A DNA stretch of 63,207 nucleotides, taken from the NCBI GenBank assembly GCA_030426845.1, contig JAUHXR010000012.1:1-63207 (forward strand), read 5' to 3'. The position numbers and the translations under genes were made by a program. Shown here one piece after another: positions 51,561-60,778 of the stretch. The DNA comes from Polyangia bacterium (GTDB taxonomy: Bacteria > Myxococcota_A > Polyangia > Polyangiales > Sandaracinaceae). How positions within the stretch are numbered: the first letter of the stretch is position 1; the number at the start of each line of letters is the position of its first letter. The notes beneath the pieces were generated by a model. It did no database searches and was not told the origin of the DNA. It saw only the letters and a list, made by a program, of their open reading frames with translations.

Positions 51561-52706
51561 ATGCACCGCCTCCTCACGCTCGCGCTCGCCCTCGCGCTCC
51601 TCGGCTGCGACTCCTCTTCCCCGACCGACGCCGGGCCCCCGGCGCCCGGCGACGCGGGGCCCTCGGGCGGGCGTGACGCGGGGCCCTCGACCGGAGCGGA
51701 CGCGGGCCCGGGCGCCACGACCGACGCGGGGCCGCCCACGATGAGCCGCGATCTCCGCTGCGGCGACGCTCCGCCCCCCGGGGCCACCCTGCCGCCGCCG
51801 CTGCCCGCCTACACGGGCGGCGCCTGCCCGACCCTACGCCCGGGCCGCAACACGCTGACCAGCTCGGGCAGCCGCCGCGAGCTCCTGCTGGTGACCCCGA
51901 CCGACATGCGCCCGGACGAGCGGCTGCCGGTGGTCGTCATGTGGCACCACCTCGGCGGCGACGCGAACAGCCTGCTCGGCCAGGGCGAGGTGCAGGCCTC
52001 GGCCGATCAGCTCCGCTTCATCGCGGCCATCCCCGAGAAGAAAGGCGACCTCACCATCAACGTGGTGGTCCAGCAGTTCGACATGGTCTGGCCCTACCTC
52101 GACCAGGCGTCGGCCGCGCGCATGGAGGAGGAGGCGGTGTTCTTCGACGACATGGTCGCCTGCATCGCCGAGCAGTACCCGGTGGAGGAGAGCTGCGTCG
52201 CGACGGCCGGGATCAGCGCCGGCGCGCTCTGGTCGTCGCAGCTCCTCGCGCTGAGATCCGAGCGGCTCGCGAGCGCGATCATCCTCAGCGGCGGGGTCGG
52301 CCCGGCGACCACCAACGGCTTCATCGACGTCCGCGGGTGGAGCGGCGCGACGCACCGCGCCTCGGTCCTGCTCGCGTGGGGCGGCGCGACCGACGCGTGC
52401 GGCGCCGACTTCCACCGCGCGTCCAACAACCTCGGCGCGGCGCTCGTCGCGGGCGGCCACTTCGTCGAGGAGTGCGTGCACAACTGCGGCCACGCCGCGC
52501 CGCCCGTCGACCCGGCGGTGGGCCTGCCGATCCTGTGGCGCTTCGCGCTCGACCACCCCTACTGGCTCGAGGACGGCGAGTCGCCCTACCTCGCGGCCGG
52601 CCTGCCCGAGGGCACGCCGAGCTGGTGCGCGACCGGCCACGGCAACGCGGTCGAGCGCACCGGCGCATGCACCGCGTCGATGGCCTGCCCCGTGGGCGCG
52701 CTGTAG
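51561..52706 (+). CDS. alpha/beta-hydrolase (PHB-depolymerase/feruloyl-esterase-like) lipoprotein
   Basis: 381 residues. Lipobox LALLGC (Cys16) followed by five Asp-Ala-Gly-Pro repeats. The catalytic core starts at ELLLVTPTDMRPDERLPVVV, with an oxyanion HHLGG and nucleophile Ser219 in AGISAGALWSS; a His in CVHNCGHAAPP could complete the triad. Similar folds cleave polyester or ferulate esters; the substrate here is unknown. The C-terminal ~60 residues carry a conserved-looking Cys-rich tail (WCATGHG, CTASMACPVG). It is on the same strand as the vWA gene with a 120-base gap. Confidence 0.8.
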   Translation: MHRLLTLALALALLGCDSSSPTDAGPPAPGDAGPSGGRDAGPSTGADAGPGATTDAGPPTMSRDLRCGDAPPPGATLPPPLPAYTGGACPTLRPGRNTLTSSGSRRELLLVTPTDMRPDERLPVVVMWHHLGGDANSLLGQGEVQASADQLRFIAAIPEKKGDLTINVVVQQFDMVWPYLDQASAARMEEEAVFFDDMVACIAEQYPVEESCVATAGISAGALWSSQLLALRSERLASAIILSGGVGPATTNGFIDVRGWSGATHRASVLLAWGGATDACGADFHRASNNLGAALVAGGHFVEECVHNCGHAAPPVDPAVGLPILWRFALDHPYWLEDGESPYLAAGLPEGTPSWCATGHGNAVERTGACTASMACPVGAL

Positions 52707-52722
52707 GCCTGCGCTCGCCGCG

Positions 52723-54342
52723 TCACTCGGTGACGTGAACGACGGTGCCGGGGTGCTCGCGCGACGCGCTGATCCCGTGGAACGCGTCGGGCAGCTCGGG
52801 GAGCGTCCAGAAGAAAACCCAGCGCGCGTCGGCGGGGGCGAGGTTCACGCAGCCGTGGCTCCGCACCCGACCGAAGCCGTTGTGCCAGAACGCAGCGTGG
52901 AGCGCGTAGCTGCCCTCGAAGTACATCGTCCAGGGCACGTCCTCGATGCTGTAGGCCTCGGCGCCCGCGTCGGGGTCGTCCATCGTCGTCGAGACGTGCT
53001 TCGACTGGATGCGAAAGGTCCCGGTCGGGGTGGCGAAGCCCTCGCGCCCGGTCGAGACGAGGGTCGTGAAGACCGGCCGGTCGCCCTCGTACGCGACGAG
53101 CACCTGGGAGGAGAGGTTCACGTGGATCCACCGCTCCTCGGGGCCGACCGTCGCGGGGCGCTCGATCGGCGTCGCGATCCGCATCGCGTCCTCGCGCACG
53201 ATGCGCCCGCGATCACCCGTGCGGTAGCGCTGGCCGCGGCGCTCGATCACCTCGGGCCCAAGCGGCATCGGGGTGAGGCGCTCCACCGGGTCGGCCATCC
53301 GGAGCGCGCCGGTCGCCGCCTCGCGGGTCAGGCTGCGCACGCCGCCGCGGTAGACGAAGCCGACCGGGAGCTGCCAGCGCCCGCCGAGCACCACGCCGCG
53401 CATCGTCGGGGGGCTCGCCTCGGCGACCGCGTCGGCCGGGACGTACGCGCCGCGGACGGTCCGGTAGAAGCGACCGTCGACCGTGTCCTCGAGCCGGTCG
53501 ATGCTCACGTAGAAGCCGCGCTGCATGCGCATCCGCAGGAACGACGGCTGCTCATCCGCCGCGGGCGCCGCGGGGGCCGCCTCCTGCGCCGGGGCCTCCG
53601 CCGCGGGCTCCTCCTCCTCGGAGGGCGCGGCCTCGTCGAGCCCGGGCGGCGCCTCGAGGTCCGGCTCGACGGTCGGCTCCGGATCGGCCGCCTCCGCCTC
53701 CTGGGCAGCGCGGCGCCGGGCGATCCACTCGCGCGCCAGCCGCTGCTCCTCCGCGCTCGGCGCGTGCCAGAACTGCGGCGTGTCGTCGCGCGTGACCCAG
53801 CCGTAGGCGTAGGGCAGCGCGTTGTCGATCGCGGCCCCGACCGGCGAAGGCTGGAAGGTCTGCGGCTGCTCGCCGAGCTGGAAGCCCTCCCCACGGCAGA
53901 CGTAGCCGCCCCCGGGCACCGAGGCCCAGCCGCGTGCGCAGCCTGGACCACGCAACGTAGGCTGCGCCCGGAACTGGGCCCCTCGCCGCATGTAGCCGAC
54001 TACGGGGCTCGACCCGTCGGGGCGCTTCCGGACCTGCGCGAGGAAGTGGTAGGCGACCCCGTGCCACGGGTACTCGCGCTCGAACGCGAGGCGCGCGGCC
54101 TCGGCGCGCGCCCGGGCGACCGCCTCGGGATCCGGCGCGGGCGGGGGCGGCGGCGCGGGCGGGGGTGGCGGCTCCGCGTCCGGGGGATCGACGGGCGCCG
54201 AGGGCGCGACCTCGACCGGCGCGGCCGGGGTCGGCTCGCGCGGGGTCAGCTCGATCGGCGACAGCTCGCCCTCGCCGCACCCGAGCAGGGTGCAAGCCAC
54301 GAGCAGCGTCTCGATCCGCCGGGTTCTCCGCCAGCGCGCCAT
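52723..54342 (-). CDS. L,D-transpeptidase (YkuD) lipoprotein
   Basis: About 539 residues from the ATG at 54342. The signal ends LVACTLLGC, then a Pro/Glu-rich linker with poly-Pro. Residues ~100-175 form an SH3-like bacterial repeat (VVGYMRRGAQFRA, GPGCARGW, GGGYVC). A second low-complexity Glu/Ala region follows, then a spacer domain. The C-terminal ~130 residues are the YkuD catalytic domain: WIHVNLSSQVLVAYEGDRPV, ATPTGTFRIQSKHV and the active site RVRSHGCVNL with Cys498 and His496. Enzymes of this type form 3-3 peptide cross-links or attach proteins to peptidoglycan in the periplasm. It is convergent with the esterase gene 16 bases away. Confidence 0.88.
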   Translation of the reverse strand: MARWRRTRRIETLLVACTLLGCGEGELSPIELTPREPTPAAPVEVAPSAPVDPPDAEPPPPPAPPPPPAPDPEAVARARAEAARLAFEREYPWHGVAYHFLAQVRKRPDGSSPVVGYMRRGAQFRAQPTLRGPGCARGWASVPGGGYVCRGEGFQLGEQPQTFQPSPVGAAIDNALPYAYGWVTRDDTPQFWHAPSAEEQRLAREWIARRRAAQEAEAADPEPTVEPDLEAPPGLDEAAPSEEEEPAAEAPAQEAAPAAPAADEQPSFLRMRMQRGFYVSIDRLEDTVDGRFYRTVRGAYVPADAVAEASPPTMRGVVLGGRWQLPVGFVYRGGVRSLTREAATGALRMADPVERLTPMPLGPEVIERRGQRYRTGDRGRIVREDAMRIATPIERPATVGPEERWIHVNLSSQVLVAYEGDRPVFTTLVSTGREGFATPTGTFRIQSKHVSTTMDDPDAGAEAYSIEDVPWTMYFEGSYALHAAFWHNGFGRVRSHGCVNLAPADARWVFFWTLPELPDAFHGISASREHPGTVVHVTE

Positions 54343-54407
54343 GGGCCGCACTCCGGATCGCACGCGCGGCGCCGGGCGTCCAAAAAGCGACGAATGGTCG
54401 GCTCGCG

Positions 54408-56603
54408 TCAGCCGCGCGCGGGGAGGCGCAGCTCGATGCGCCGGAGCAGGCGCGCCGCGCTGGGCAGCGCGTAGGCGTCGATCGCGAGCGCGAGCAGGGC
54501 GGCGACGACCGGCGCGATCAGCCCGAGGGCGGCGAGGCCGACGAGCAGGCCCCCGCCGAGGGTGGCCACGGTGGTCCCGCGCCACGCCGCCCGGCGGGCG
54601 GCCCGCGCCAGCCAGAGCGCGGCCGCCGCGTCCCGGACGTCGTCACCGGTCAACGCGATCGCGCGCTCGCCCTCGGGCGCGCCGGCCGCGCCGAGCACCA
54701 CCGGGACCTGGGCCGCCTCGAGCGCGGGATCGTCGCCGCCCGGCCGGCCGATCGTCGCGACCACCCCGCCGGTCTCCGCGAGCCGGCGCACGTCCGCGGC
54801 CTGCTCGTGCGGGAGCAGCTCCGCCTTCACGTGGGTGATGTCGAGCGGCCGCGCGAGCGCCTCGACCGTCCCGCGGTGATCGCCCGAGAGGAGCACCACC
54901 TCGATGCCCTGGTCGATCAGGCGCTGCACCGCCGCGCGCGCGCCGAGGCGATCCTCGTCGCGGAGGCAGATCACCGCGCGCACGCGGCCCTCGACGCCGA
55001 CGAAGACCACCGTCTGCCCGCGCTCCTCGGCCCGGGCCGCGTCCGCGTCGGCCACCGCGACCGAGACGCCCTCGTCGAGGAGCAGCGCGCGGTTGCCCAC
55101 CACCAGCTCGGCGCCGTCGGCCGAGAGCGCGGTGAGCCCCCGCCCCGGCACGAGCGTCGCGCGGCGGACCGCCTCGATGCCGATGCCGCGCCGCGCGCAG
55201 AACCGGAGGATCGCGTGCCCGATGGGGTGTGGCTCCACCGCCGCCTCGGCGCCGGCCACGAGCGAGACCAGCGGCTGCCAGGGCGCGTCGTCGACCGCGT
55301 GGATCTCGACCACCTCCGGCTCGCCCTCGGTGATCGTCCCGTGCGCGCAGAGCGCGGCGATGGTCGTGCGGCCCGCGCGATCCACCGCGCGCGCGTTCGC
55401 GAAGGCGATGCCCCGCTCGGCCGCGGTCGCCGCCGCCGCGACGTAGGGCGCCTCGGACGCCCGCCGGATCGCCACGAGCGGCGCGGCCAGCATCACCGCG
55501 GCCATCGCGCGCAGCACGACCTCGAGGCTCGGATCGGTGACCGACAGCAGCGTCGCGCTCAGCAGCGCCGCCGCGAGGGCGACCGGCCCGCCCCAGCGCG
55601 TGACCTGCGCCGCCAGCCGGGTCAGCCGCGCCGCCTCGGCGCCCCGCGCGTCGCCGAAGCTCGCCGGCCGCACCAGCGCCCGCCCCGCGCCGACCCGGGT
55701 CGCGAGGACGCGGACCTCGCCCTCGGTGACGCGCGCCCCCGCGAGCATCGCGTCGCCCGTCCGCCGCCGGACGGCGGTGCGCGACGACGGGTGCAGGTAG
55801 GCCATCGCCTCGCCCGCCTGGACCACCCCGTCGACGCCGAGCACCTCGCCCTCGCCGACGACCACCTCCTGCCCCGCGCGCACCGCGGTCGCCGGCGCGG
55901 CCTCCCACTCGAGGCGGGTCGCCCACTCGGCGGACGGCTTCCACACCCGGACGCGCACCGGCATCTTGGAGACGAGCTCCTCCGCGACCCGCTCGACCGG
56001 GTCGGTGGACTGGGCGTCGAGCCAGTGTCGCATCACGACCGCCGCGGCCGCGAAGCTCGCGCCGGCGAGCGCGAGGCGCGGGTCGGCGAGCGGCCCCTCC
56101 AGGAGCGCCGAGACGGCCGCGAGGATCGCCCCCGCCGGTGGCAGCCCCCAGCCCAGCCAGCCCACCTCGCGCCGCGACGGCCACGCGCGCACCAGCGCTA
56201 CGCTCGAGGCGATCGCGACCGCGGCGGCCGAGAGCACGGCCACGATCGGGTTCTGCGCGAACGCGCCGAGCAGCAGCCCGGTCCCGGCCGCGCCGAGGCC
56301 GAGCCAGGGCGGCGGGTCCCGCGGCGCGCTCATGGCGCGGTAGGCGGCGGAGCGGTCGGCCTGGGGGCGCGCGACCGGGGCCGGCGGCGCGGGGGTCGGG
56401 TCACGGCGCGGCGGGAGCGTGAGGCGAGGCGGCCGGGCGCTCTCGTGGGACCGCTCCCCGTCGCGGAACCGGTCACGGCACGCCGCGTCGCAGAGGAAGC
56501 GGAAGCCGTCCTCGAAGAGCAGCACCTCGCCGGCGCGCAGCGGCTCCACTGGCGCGCCGCACGCCGGGCACGGTCGCTCCGCGAGCCGAGGCCGCTCCTC
56601 CAC
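54408..56603 (-). CDS. degenerate P1B-type ATPase (pseudo-enzyme) with N-terminal Cys4 zinc motif
   Basis: 731 residues, near normal length. Residues 12-42 carry CPAC...CDAAC (Cys12, 15, 38, 42), a TRASH/YHS-like zinc or metal-binding knuckle. The whole P1B fold follows: membrane helices at ~95-190 and ~330-380, actuator domain, P/N domain and two last helices. Yet the main catalytic motifs are gone: DKTGT reads CAHGT (Cys419 for the phosphorylated Asp), TGES is lost (SSRTA), the ion-site CPC reads AAPLVA, and GDGxNDxPAL reads GRPGGDDPAL. HP in HPIGHAI is kept. So it cannot pump by the normal cycle; a metal-sensing or scaffold role is possible. The gene is intact, not frameshifted. Confidence 0.85.
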   Translation of the reverse strand: MEERPRLAERPCPACGAPVEPLRAGEVLLFEDGFRFLCDAACRDRFRDGERSHESARPPRLTLPPRRDPTPAPPAPVARPQADRSAAYRAMSAPRDPPPWLGLGAAGTGLLLGAFAQNPIVAVLSAAAVAIASSVALVRAWPSRREVGWLGWGLPPAGAILAAVSALLEGPLADPRLALAGASFAAAAVVMRHWLDAQSTDPVERVAEELVSKMPVRVRVWKPSAEWATRLEWEAAPATAVRAGQEVVVGEGEVLGVDGVVQAGEAMAYLHPSSRTAVRRRTGDAMLAGARVTEGEVRVLATRVGAGRALVRPASFGDARGAEAARLTRLAAQVTRWGGPVALAAALLSATLLSVTDPSLEVVLRAMAAVMLAAPLVAIRRASEAPYVAAAATAAERGIAFANARAVDRAGRTTIAALCAHGTITEGEPEVVEIHAVDDAPWQPLVSLVAGAEAAVEPHPIGHAILRFCARRGIGIEAVRRATLVPGRGLTALSADGAELVVGNRALLLDEGVSVAVADADAARAEERGQTVVFVGVEGRVRAVICLRDEDRLGARAAVQRLIDQGIEVVLLSGDHRGTVEALARPLDITHVKAELLPHEQAADVRRLAETGGVVATIGRPGGDDPALEAAQVPVVLGAAGAPEGERAIALTGDDVRDAAAALWLARAARRAAWRGTTVATLGGGLLVGLAALGLIAPVVAALLALAIDAYALPSAARLLRRIELRLPARG

Positions 56604-56738
56604 CGGCGCGGCTTACCGGCCGGCGCGGCGCGAGGCAACCCCGCCGCACCGTCCGCGGTCGCCGTGTCCCGCGCTCCGGGCGGCATCGCGGCCCGCCGCA
56701 TTGACCCCCCGCCGGATCTGCGCGAGCTTCGGGCCCCC

Positions 56739-58124
56739 ATGAGCGACAAGGCCTGGGGCGGACGCTTCGATCAAGAGCTGGACGCGCTCGCCGCGCGCTT
56801 CAGCGCGAGCGTCGACTTCGATCAACGGCTCGCGGACCAGGACGTCCGTGGCTCGATCGCCCACGTGCGGATGCTCGCCGCGCGCGGCGTGGTGTCCGGC
56901 GCGGACGCGGACGCCATCGTGGCCGGGCTCAGCCAGCTCCGCGAGGAGATCGCGGCCGGCGAGATGCCCTGGGACCCGGCGCTCGAGGACGTCCACATGA
57001 ACATCGAGACGCGCCTCACCGCGCGGATCGGCGAGGCGGGCAAGCGCCTGCACACGGGGCGGAGCCGCAACGACCAGGTCGCGACCGACATGCGCCTCTG
57101 GACCCGCGAGGCGATCGACGACACCGCGCGGCGCATCGACCGCCTGCTCGGAGTCCTCGCGACGCGCGCGGCCGAGAGCCACGACCACCTGCTGCCGGGC
57201 TACACGCACCTCCAGCGCGCTCAGCCGGTGCGGCTGAGCCACCACCTCCTGGCGTGGGCCGAGATGCTCGAGCGCGACCGCGGCCGGCTCCTCGACGCGC
57301 GCGCCCGCCTCAACGAGTGTCCGCTCGGCTCGGCCGCGCTCGCCGGGACGACCTTCCCCCTCGATCGCGACGCCACCGCGGCCGCGCTCGGCTTCGATCG
57401 GCCGACCCGCAACTCGCTCGATGCGGTGGGCTCGCGCGACTTCCTCCTCGAGGCGGTGGGCGCGCTCAGCATCTGCGCGATCCACCTCTCGCGGGTCGCC
57501 GAGGAGCTCGTGCTCTGGAGCAGCCAGGAGTTCGCGTTCGTCGAGATGAGCGACGCGTTCACGACCGGCTCGAGCATCATGCCGCAGAAGAAGAACCCCG
57601 ACATGGCCGAGCTGGTGCGCGGCAAGACGGGGCGCGTGGTCGGCCACCTCGTGAGCCTGATGATGCTCATGAAGGCGCTGCCGCTCGCGTACAACCGCGA
57701 CATGCAGGAGGACAAGCCGCCGGTGTTCGACGCCTTCGACACCGTGCGCGACTCCCTCGACGTCCTCGCGGGCTGCCTCGACAGCGCGCGCTTCGATAGG
57801 GCGCGCATGGCCGAGGCGCTGCGGCGCGGCTTCGTCGAGGCGACCGAGGTCGCCGACTGGCTCGCCGAGCGCGGCGTCCCCTTCCGCGACGCGCACCACG
57901 TGAGCGGCCGCCTCGTCCGGCGCTGCGTCGAGGCGGGCAAGACGCTGCCCGAGCTGACCCTCGACGAGCTCCGCGAGGAACACCCGAGCTTCGACGAGAG
58001 CATCTTCGCCGCGCTCGACGCCGAGACCGCGATCGAGCGGCGCGCGCTCGTCGGCGGGCCGGCGAAGGCGCAGGTCGAGGCCCAGGTCGCGGCGCTCCGC
58101 GCCCGCCTCGCGGAGCGGGCCTGA
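56739..58124 (+). CDS. argH: argininosuccinate lyase
   Basis: About 461 residues, the normal length. It splits argininosuccinate into arginine and fumarate, the last step of arginine synthesis. The start MSDKAWGGRF is typical of ArgH. Also seen are DVHMNIETRL, HTGRSRNDQVATD, YTHLQRAQPV and the family signature GSSIMPQKKNPD (277-288) with the catalytic Ser in the flexible loop. No ribosome binding site is obvious. First gene of a tight operon with lysA (2-base gap) and a MATE exporter, divergent from the P-type ATPase homologue over 135 bases. Confidence 0.97.
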   Translation: MSDKAWGGRFDQELDALAARFSASVDFDQRLADQDVRGSIAHVRMLAARGVVSGADADAIVAGLSQLREEIAAGEMPWDPALEDVHMNIETRLTARIGEAGKRLHTGRSRNDQVATDMRLWTREAIDDTARRIDRLLGVLATRAAESHDHLLPGYTHLQRAQPVRLSHHLLAWAEMLERDRGRLLDARARLNECPLGSAALAGTTFPLDRDATAAALGFDRPTRNSLDAVGSRDFLLEAVGALSICAIHLSRVAEELVLWSSQEFAFVEMSDAFTTGSSIMPQKKNPDMAELVRGKTGRVVGHLVSLMMLMKALPLAYNRDMQEDKPPVFDAFDTVRDSLDVLAGCLDSARFDRARMAEALRRGFVEATEVADWLAERGVPFRDAHHVSGRLVRRCVEAGKTLPELTLDELREEHPSFDESIFAALDAETAIERRALVGGPAKAQVEAQVAALRARLAERA

Positions 58125-58126
58125 CG

Positions 58127-59410
58127 GTGGAGCGCGGCACCCGCGCCGACGTCCCCCCGAGCGCGCACTTCACCTACGAGGGCGGCGCGCTCACCTGCGA
58201 CGGCGTCACGCTCGAGTCGATCGCGGCGCGCTTCGGCACGCCGACCTACGTCTACTCCGCGAGCTCGATCGACCACGCCTACGAGCGCATGGTCGCCGCC
58301 GTCCCGCGACCGTGCCTCGTCGCCTACGCGATCAAGGCCAACAGCAACCTGTCGATCCTCCGGCGCCTCGCGGCGCGCGGCTGCGGCGCGGACATCGTCT
58401 CCGGCGGCGAGCTCGCCCGCTGTCTGCGCGCCGGGATCCGCCCCCAGGACATCGTGTTCTCTGGTGTTGGAAAGACGGACGAGGAGCTGGAGGCGGCCCT
58501 CGACGCGGACATCCGCGCCGTCCACGTCGAGAGCGTCCCGGAGATCGACGCGCTCGAGCAGATCGCGGCCCGCCGCGGGTCCCCGGCGCGGATCACGCTC
58601 CGCGTGAACCCGGACGTCGACCCCGACACGCACCCCTACATCGCGACCGGCCTCCACGACACGAAGTTCGGCCTCGAGCTCGACGTCGCCCGCGCGCTGC
58701 TCCCGCGGCTGATCACGAGCCCACACCTCACCCTCGAGGGGGTCGCCTGCCACATCGGCTCGCAGCTCGGCTCGGCCTCTCCGATGGCCGACGCGGTCGA
58801 GATCCTCGGGCGCTTCGCCCGTGAGTGTGTCGACGCGGGCGCGCCGCTCCGCTCCCTCGACGCCGGCGGGGGCTGGCCGATCCGCTACGGCGACGAGGAC
58901 GACGCGCATCCGCCGTGGCCCGCCTTCGGCGCGGCGATCGAGGAGGGCCTGCGGCGCTCGGGCGCGGACGCGCTGGACCTCGAGCTGATCGTCGAGCCCG
59001 GACGAGCGCTGGTCGGCGAGGCCGGCGCGCTCCTCACCCGCGTGATCTACGTGAAGGAGCAGGCGTCCAAGCGATTTGTCATCGTCGACGCCGCGATGAC
59101 CGAGCTCATCCGCCCGGCGCTCTACGACGCCTACCACGCGGTGATGAGCGCGCGCGAGGGCGCGGGCGCCGCCCCCGGGGACCTCGTCGGGCCGGTGTGC
59201 GAGACGGGCGACTTCTTCGCGGTCGACCGCGCGCTCCCCGACGCGCGCCGCGGCGACCTCCTGCTGGTGCGCGGCGCCGGCGCCTACGGCACCTCGATGG
59301 CGAGCAACTACAACTCACGCCCGCTCGCGGCCGAGGTGCTCGTCGAGGGCGGCGAGGCGCGGGTGATCCGGCGCCGGCAGACGGTCGAGGACCTCTGGCG
59401 GGGCGAGTGA
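58127..59410 (+). CDS. lysA: diaminopimelate decarboxylase
   Basis: 427 residues from a GTG start. A fold-type III PLP enzyme making L-lysine from meso-diaminopimelate. PLP Lys70 is in YAIKANSNLSIL, followed by GADIVSGGEL, the HIGSQ element, EPGRALV and C-terminal CETGDFFA (the Cys contributed across the dimer) and GAYGTSMASNYNSRP. Everything expected of LysA is present. It follows argH by 2 bases and its stop overlaps the GTG of the MATE gene. The start GTG encodes a ~25-residue extension compared with the usual N-terminus, which is normal for this subgroup. Confidence 0.96.
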   Translation: MERGTRADVPPSAHFTYEGGALTCDGVTLESIAARFGTPTYVYSASSIDHAYERMVAAVPRPCLVAYAIKANSNLSILRRLAARGCGADIVSGGELARCLRAGIRPQDIVFSGVGKTDEELEAALDADIRAVHVESVPEIDALEQIAARRGSPARITLRVNPDVDPDTHPYIATGLHDTKFGLELDVARALLPRLITSPHLTLEGVACHIGSQLGSASPMADAVEILGRFARECVDAGAPLRSLDAGGGWPIRYGDEDDAHPPWPAFGAAIEEGLRRSGADALDLELIVEPGRALVGEAGALLTRVIYVKEQASKRFVIVDAAMTELIRPALYDAYHAVMSAREGAGAAPGDLVGPVCETGDFFAVDRALPDARRGDLLLVRGAGAYGTSMASNYNSRPLAAEVLVEGGEARVIRRRQTVEDLWRGE

Positions 59411-60762
59411 GCGCGCCCGAGGCCTCCATCCCGCGCCGCCTGTGGTCGCTGAGCTGGCCGGTGATCGGCCTGAACGTCCTCAACGTGCTCGCCCTCGCGG
59501 TGGACACGGCGATGTGCGGCCGCCTCCCGAACGCCGAGGCCGCGCTCACCGGCCTCGGCTTCGCGACCCAGCTCGTGTTCCTGCTGATGGTCGGCATGAT
59601 GGGCCTGCTCGTCGGCTCGGTCGCGCTGATCGCGCGCGCGCACGGCGCCAAGGACCGCGAGCGCGTCGACCACGTCCTCGCGCAGTCGCTCCAGCTCACC
59701 GTGATCCTCGGCGTCGTGGTCGGCGTGCTGGGCAACGTCCTCGCGGAGCCGACCATGCGGCTGCTCGGCGCGCGCGGCGAGGCGCTCAGCGAGGGCGTCA
59801 CCTATCTGCGGCCGCTCCTCGCCGCGACCGCGTTCTACTACCTCAGCCTCTTCTTCGCCGGGGTGCTGCGCGGGGTCGGCAACACGCAGCTCGCCTTCGC
59901 GGTCGCGCTGGTCGCGAACCTCGTCAACGTCGCGATCAACTACTGCCTGATCCTCGGCAACCTCGGGTTCCCGTCGCTCGGCGTGTTCGGCGCCGCGATC
60001 GGCACCGTCTCGTCGCAGGTCACGTCGGTCGTCCTGATCGTCGTGATGCTCCGGCGGGGCGCGGTCGACGCGCTAACCGTCCGCTTCACGCCGCGCCGGA
60101 TCGACGGCGCGCTCGCCCGCGAGCTGTGGAAGGTGGGCTTCCCGGCCGCGACCGACCTCGTGATCCTCAACGCCTCGTTCCTGTCGATCCTCGGGATGCT
60201 CGGCCGGATCGATCAGGTCGCGGTGGCGGCCCACGGGATCGGGCTGCGCATCCAGGCGCTCGCCTTCGTCCCCGGGCTCAGCATCTCGCAGGCGGTGGGC
60301 GCGATGGTCGGCAACGCGCTCGGCGCGCGACGGGTGGACGAGGCCCGCGCCGTCACCCGCGCCGGCGTCGCGCTCTGCGCGCTCGTGATGACCGCGCTCG
60401 CGATCCCGATCGTCCTGGGCGCGCAGCCGATCGTGAGCGTCTTCGACGTCCCCGCGGGCACGCCGCTCGAGCGCTACTCGATCGAGTGGATCCAGCTCCT
60501 CGGCTACGGGATGCCCATCGTCGGCGTCCACGTCGCGCTCACCGGCATGCTCCGTGGCGCCGGCGCGACCTGGACGAGCCTCCAGATCAACCTCGTGACG
60601 ACCGTCGTCCAGATCCCGATGAGCTGGGCGCTCGGCTTCCCGCTCGGGCTCGGCGCGTGGGGCGTGTGGGCGGCCTTCCCGATCTCGTTCGTGCTCAAGA
60701 CCGTCATCGACGTGTTCGTCTACCGGCGCGGGAGCTGGGCTCGGGTCGGCACGCGCGCGTGA
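59407..60762 (+). CDS. MATE-family efflux transporter
   Basis: About 451 residues from a GTG overlapping the lysA stop. Twelve membrane helices in two halves; first helix RRLWSLSWPVIGLNVLNVLALAVD and the second-half start ELWKVGFPAATDLVILNAS match the internal repeat of MATE (MatE) proteins. LRGVGNTQLAF and LRGAGATWTS are the paired FRG-like motifs of the halves. It exchanges Na+ or H+ for cationic compounds across the inner membrane. Coupling to argH-lysA suggests amino-acid or metabolite export as an alternative to drug efflux, but the substrate is unknown. Confidence 0.92.
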   Translation: MSAPEASIPRRLWSLSWPVIGLNVLNVLALAVDTAMCGRLPNAEAALTGLGFATQLVFLLMVGMMGLLVGSVALIARAHGAKDRERVDHVLAQSLQLTVILGVVVGVLGNVLAEPTMRLLGARGEALSEGVTYLRPLLAATAFYYLSLFFAGVLRGVGNTQLAFAVALVANLVNVAINYCLILGNLGFPSLGVFGAAIGTVSSQVTSVVLIVVMLRRGAVDALTVRFTPRRIDGALARELWKVGFPAATDLVILNASFLSILGMLGRIDQVAVAAHGIGLRIQALAFVPGLSISQAVGAMVGNALGARRVDEARAVTRAGVALCALVMTALAIPIVLGAQPIVSVFDVPAGTPLERYSIEWIQLLGYGMPIVGVHVALTGMLRGAGATWTSLQINLVTTVVQIPMSWALGFPLGLGAWGVWAAFPISFVLKTVIDVFVYRRGSWARVGTRA

Positions 60763-60778
60763 CCTCGCCCCGCGCGGA

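Noticed and set aside
54165-56738. Upstream extension of the argH frame
   Set aside because: It is antisense to the P-type ATPase homologue; ArgH has its normal start at 56739.
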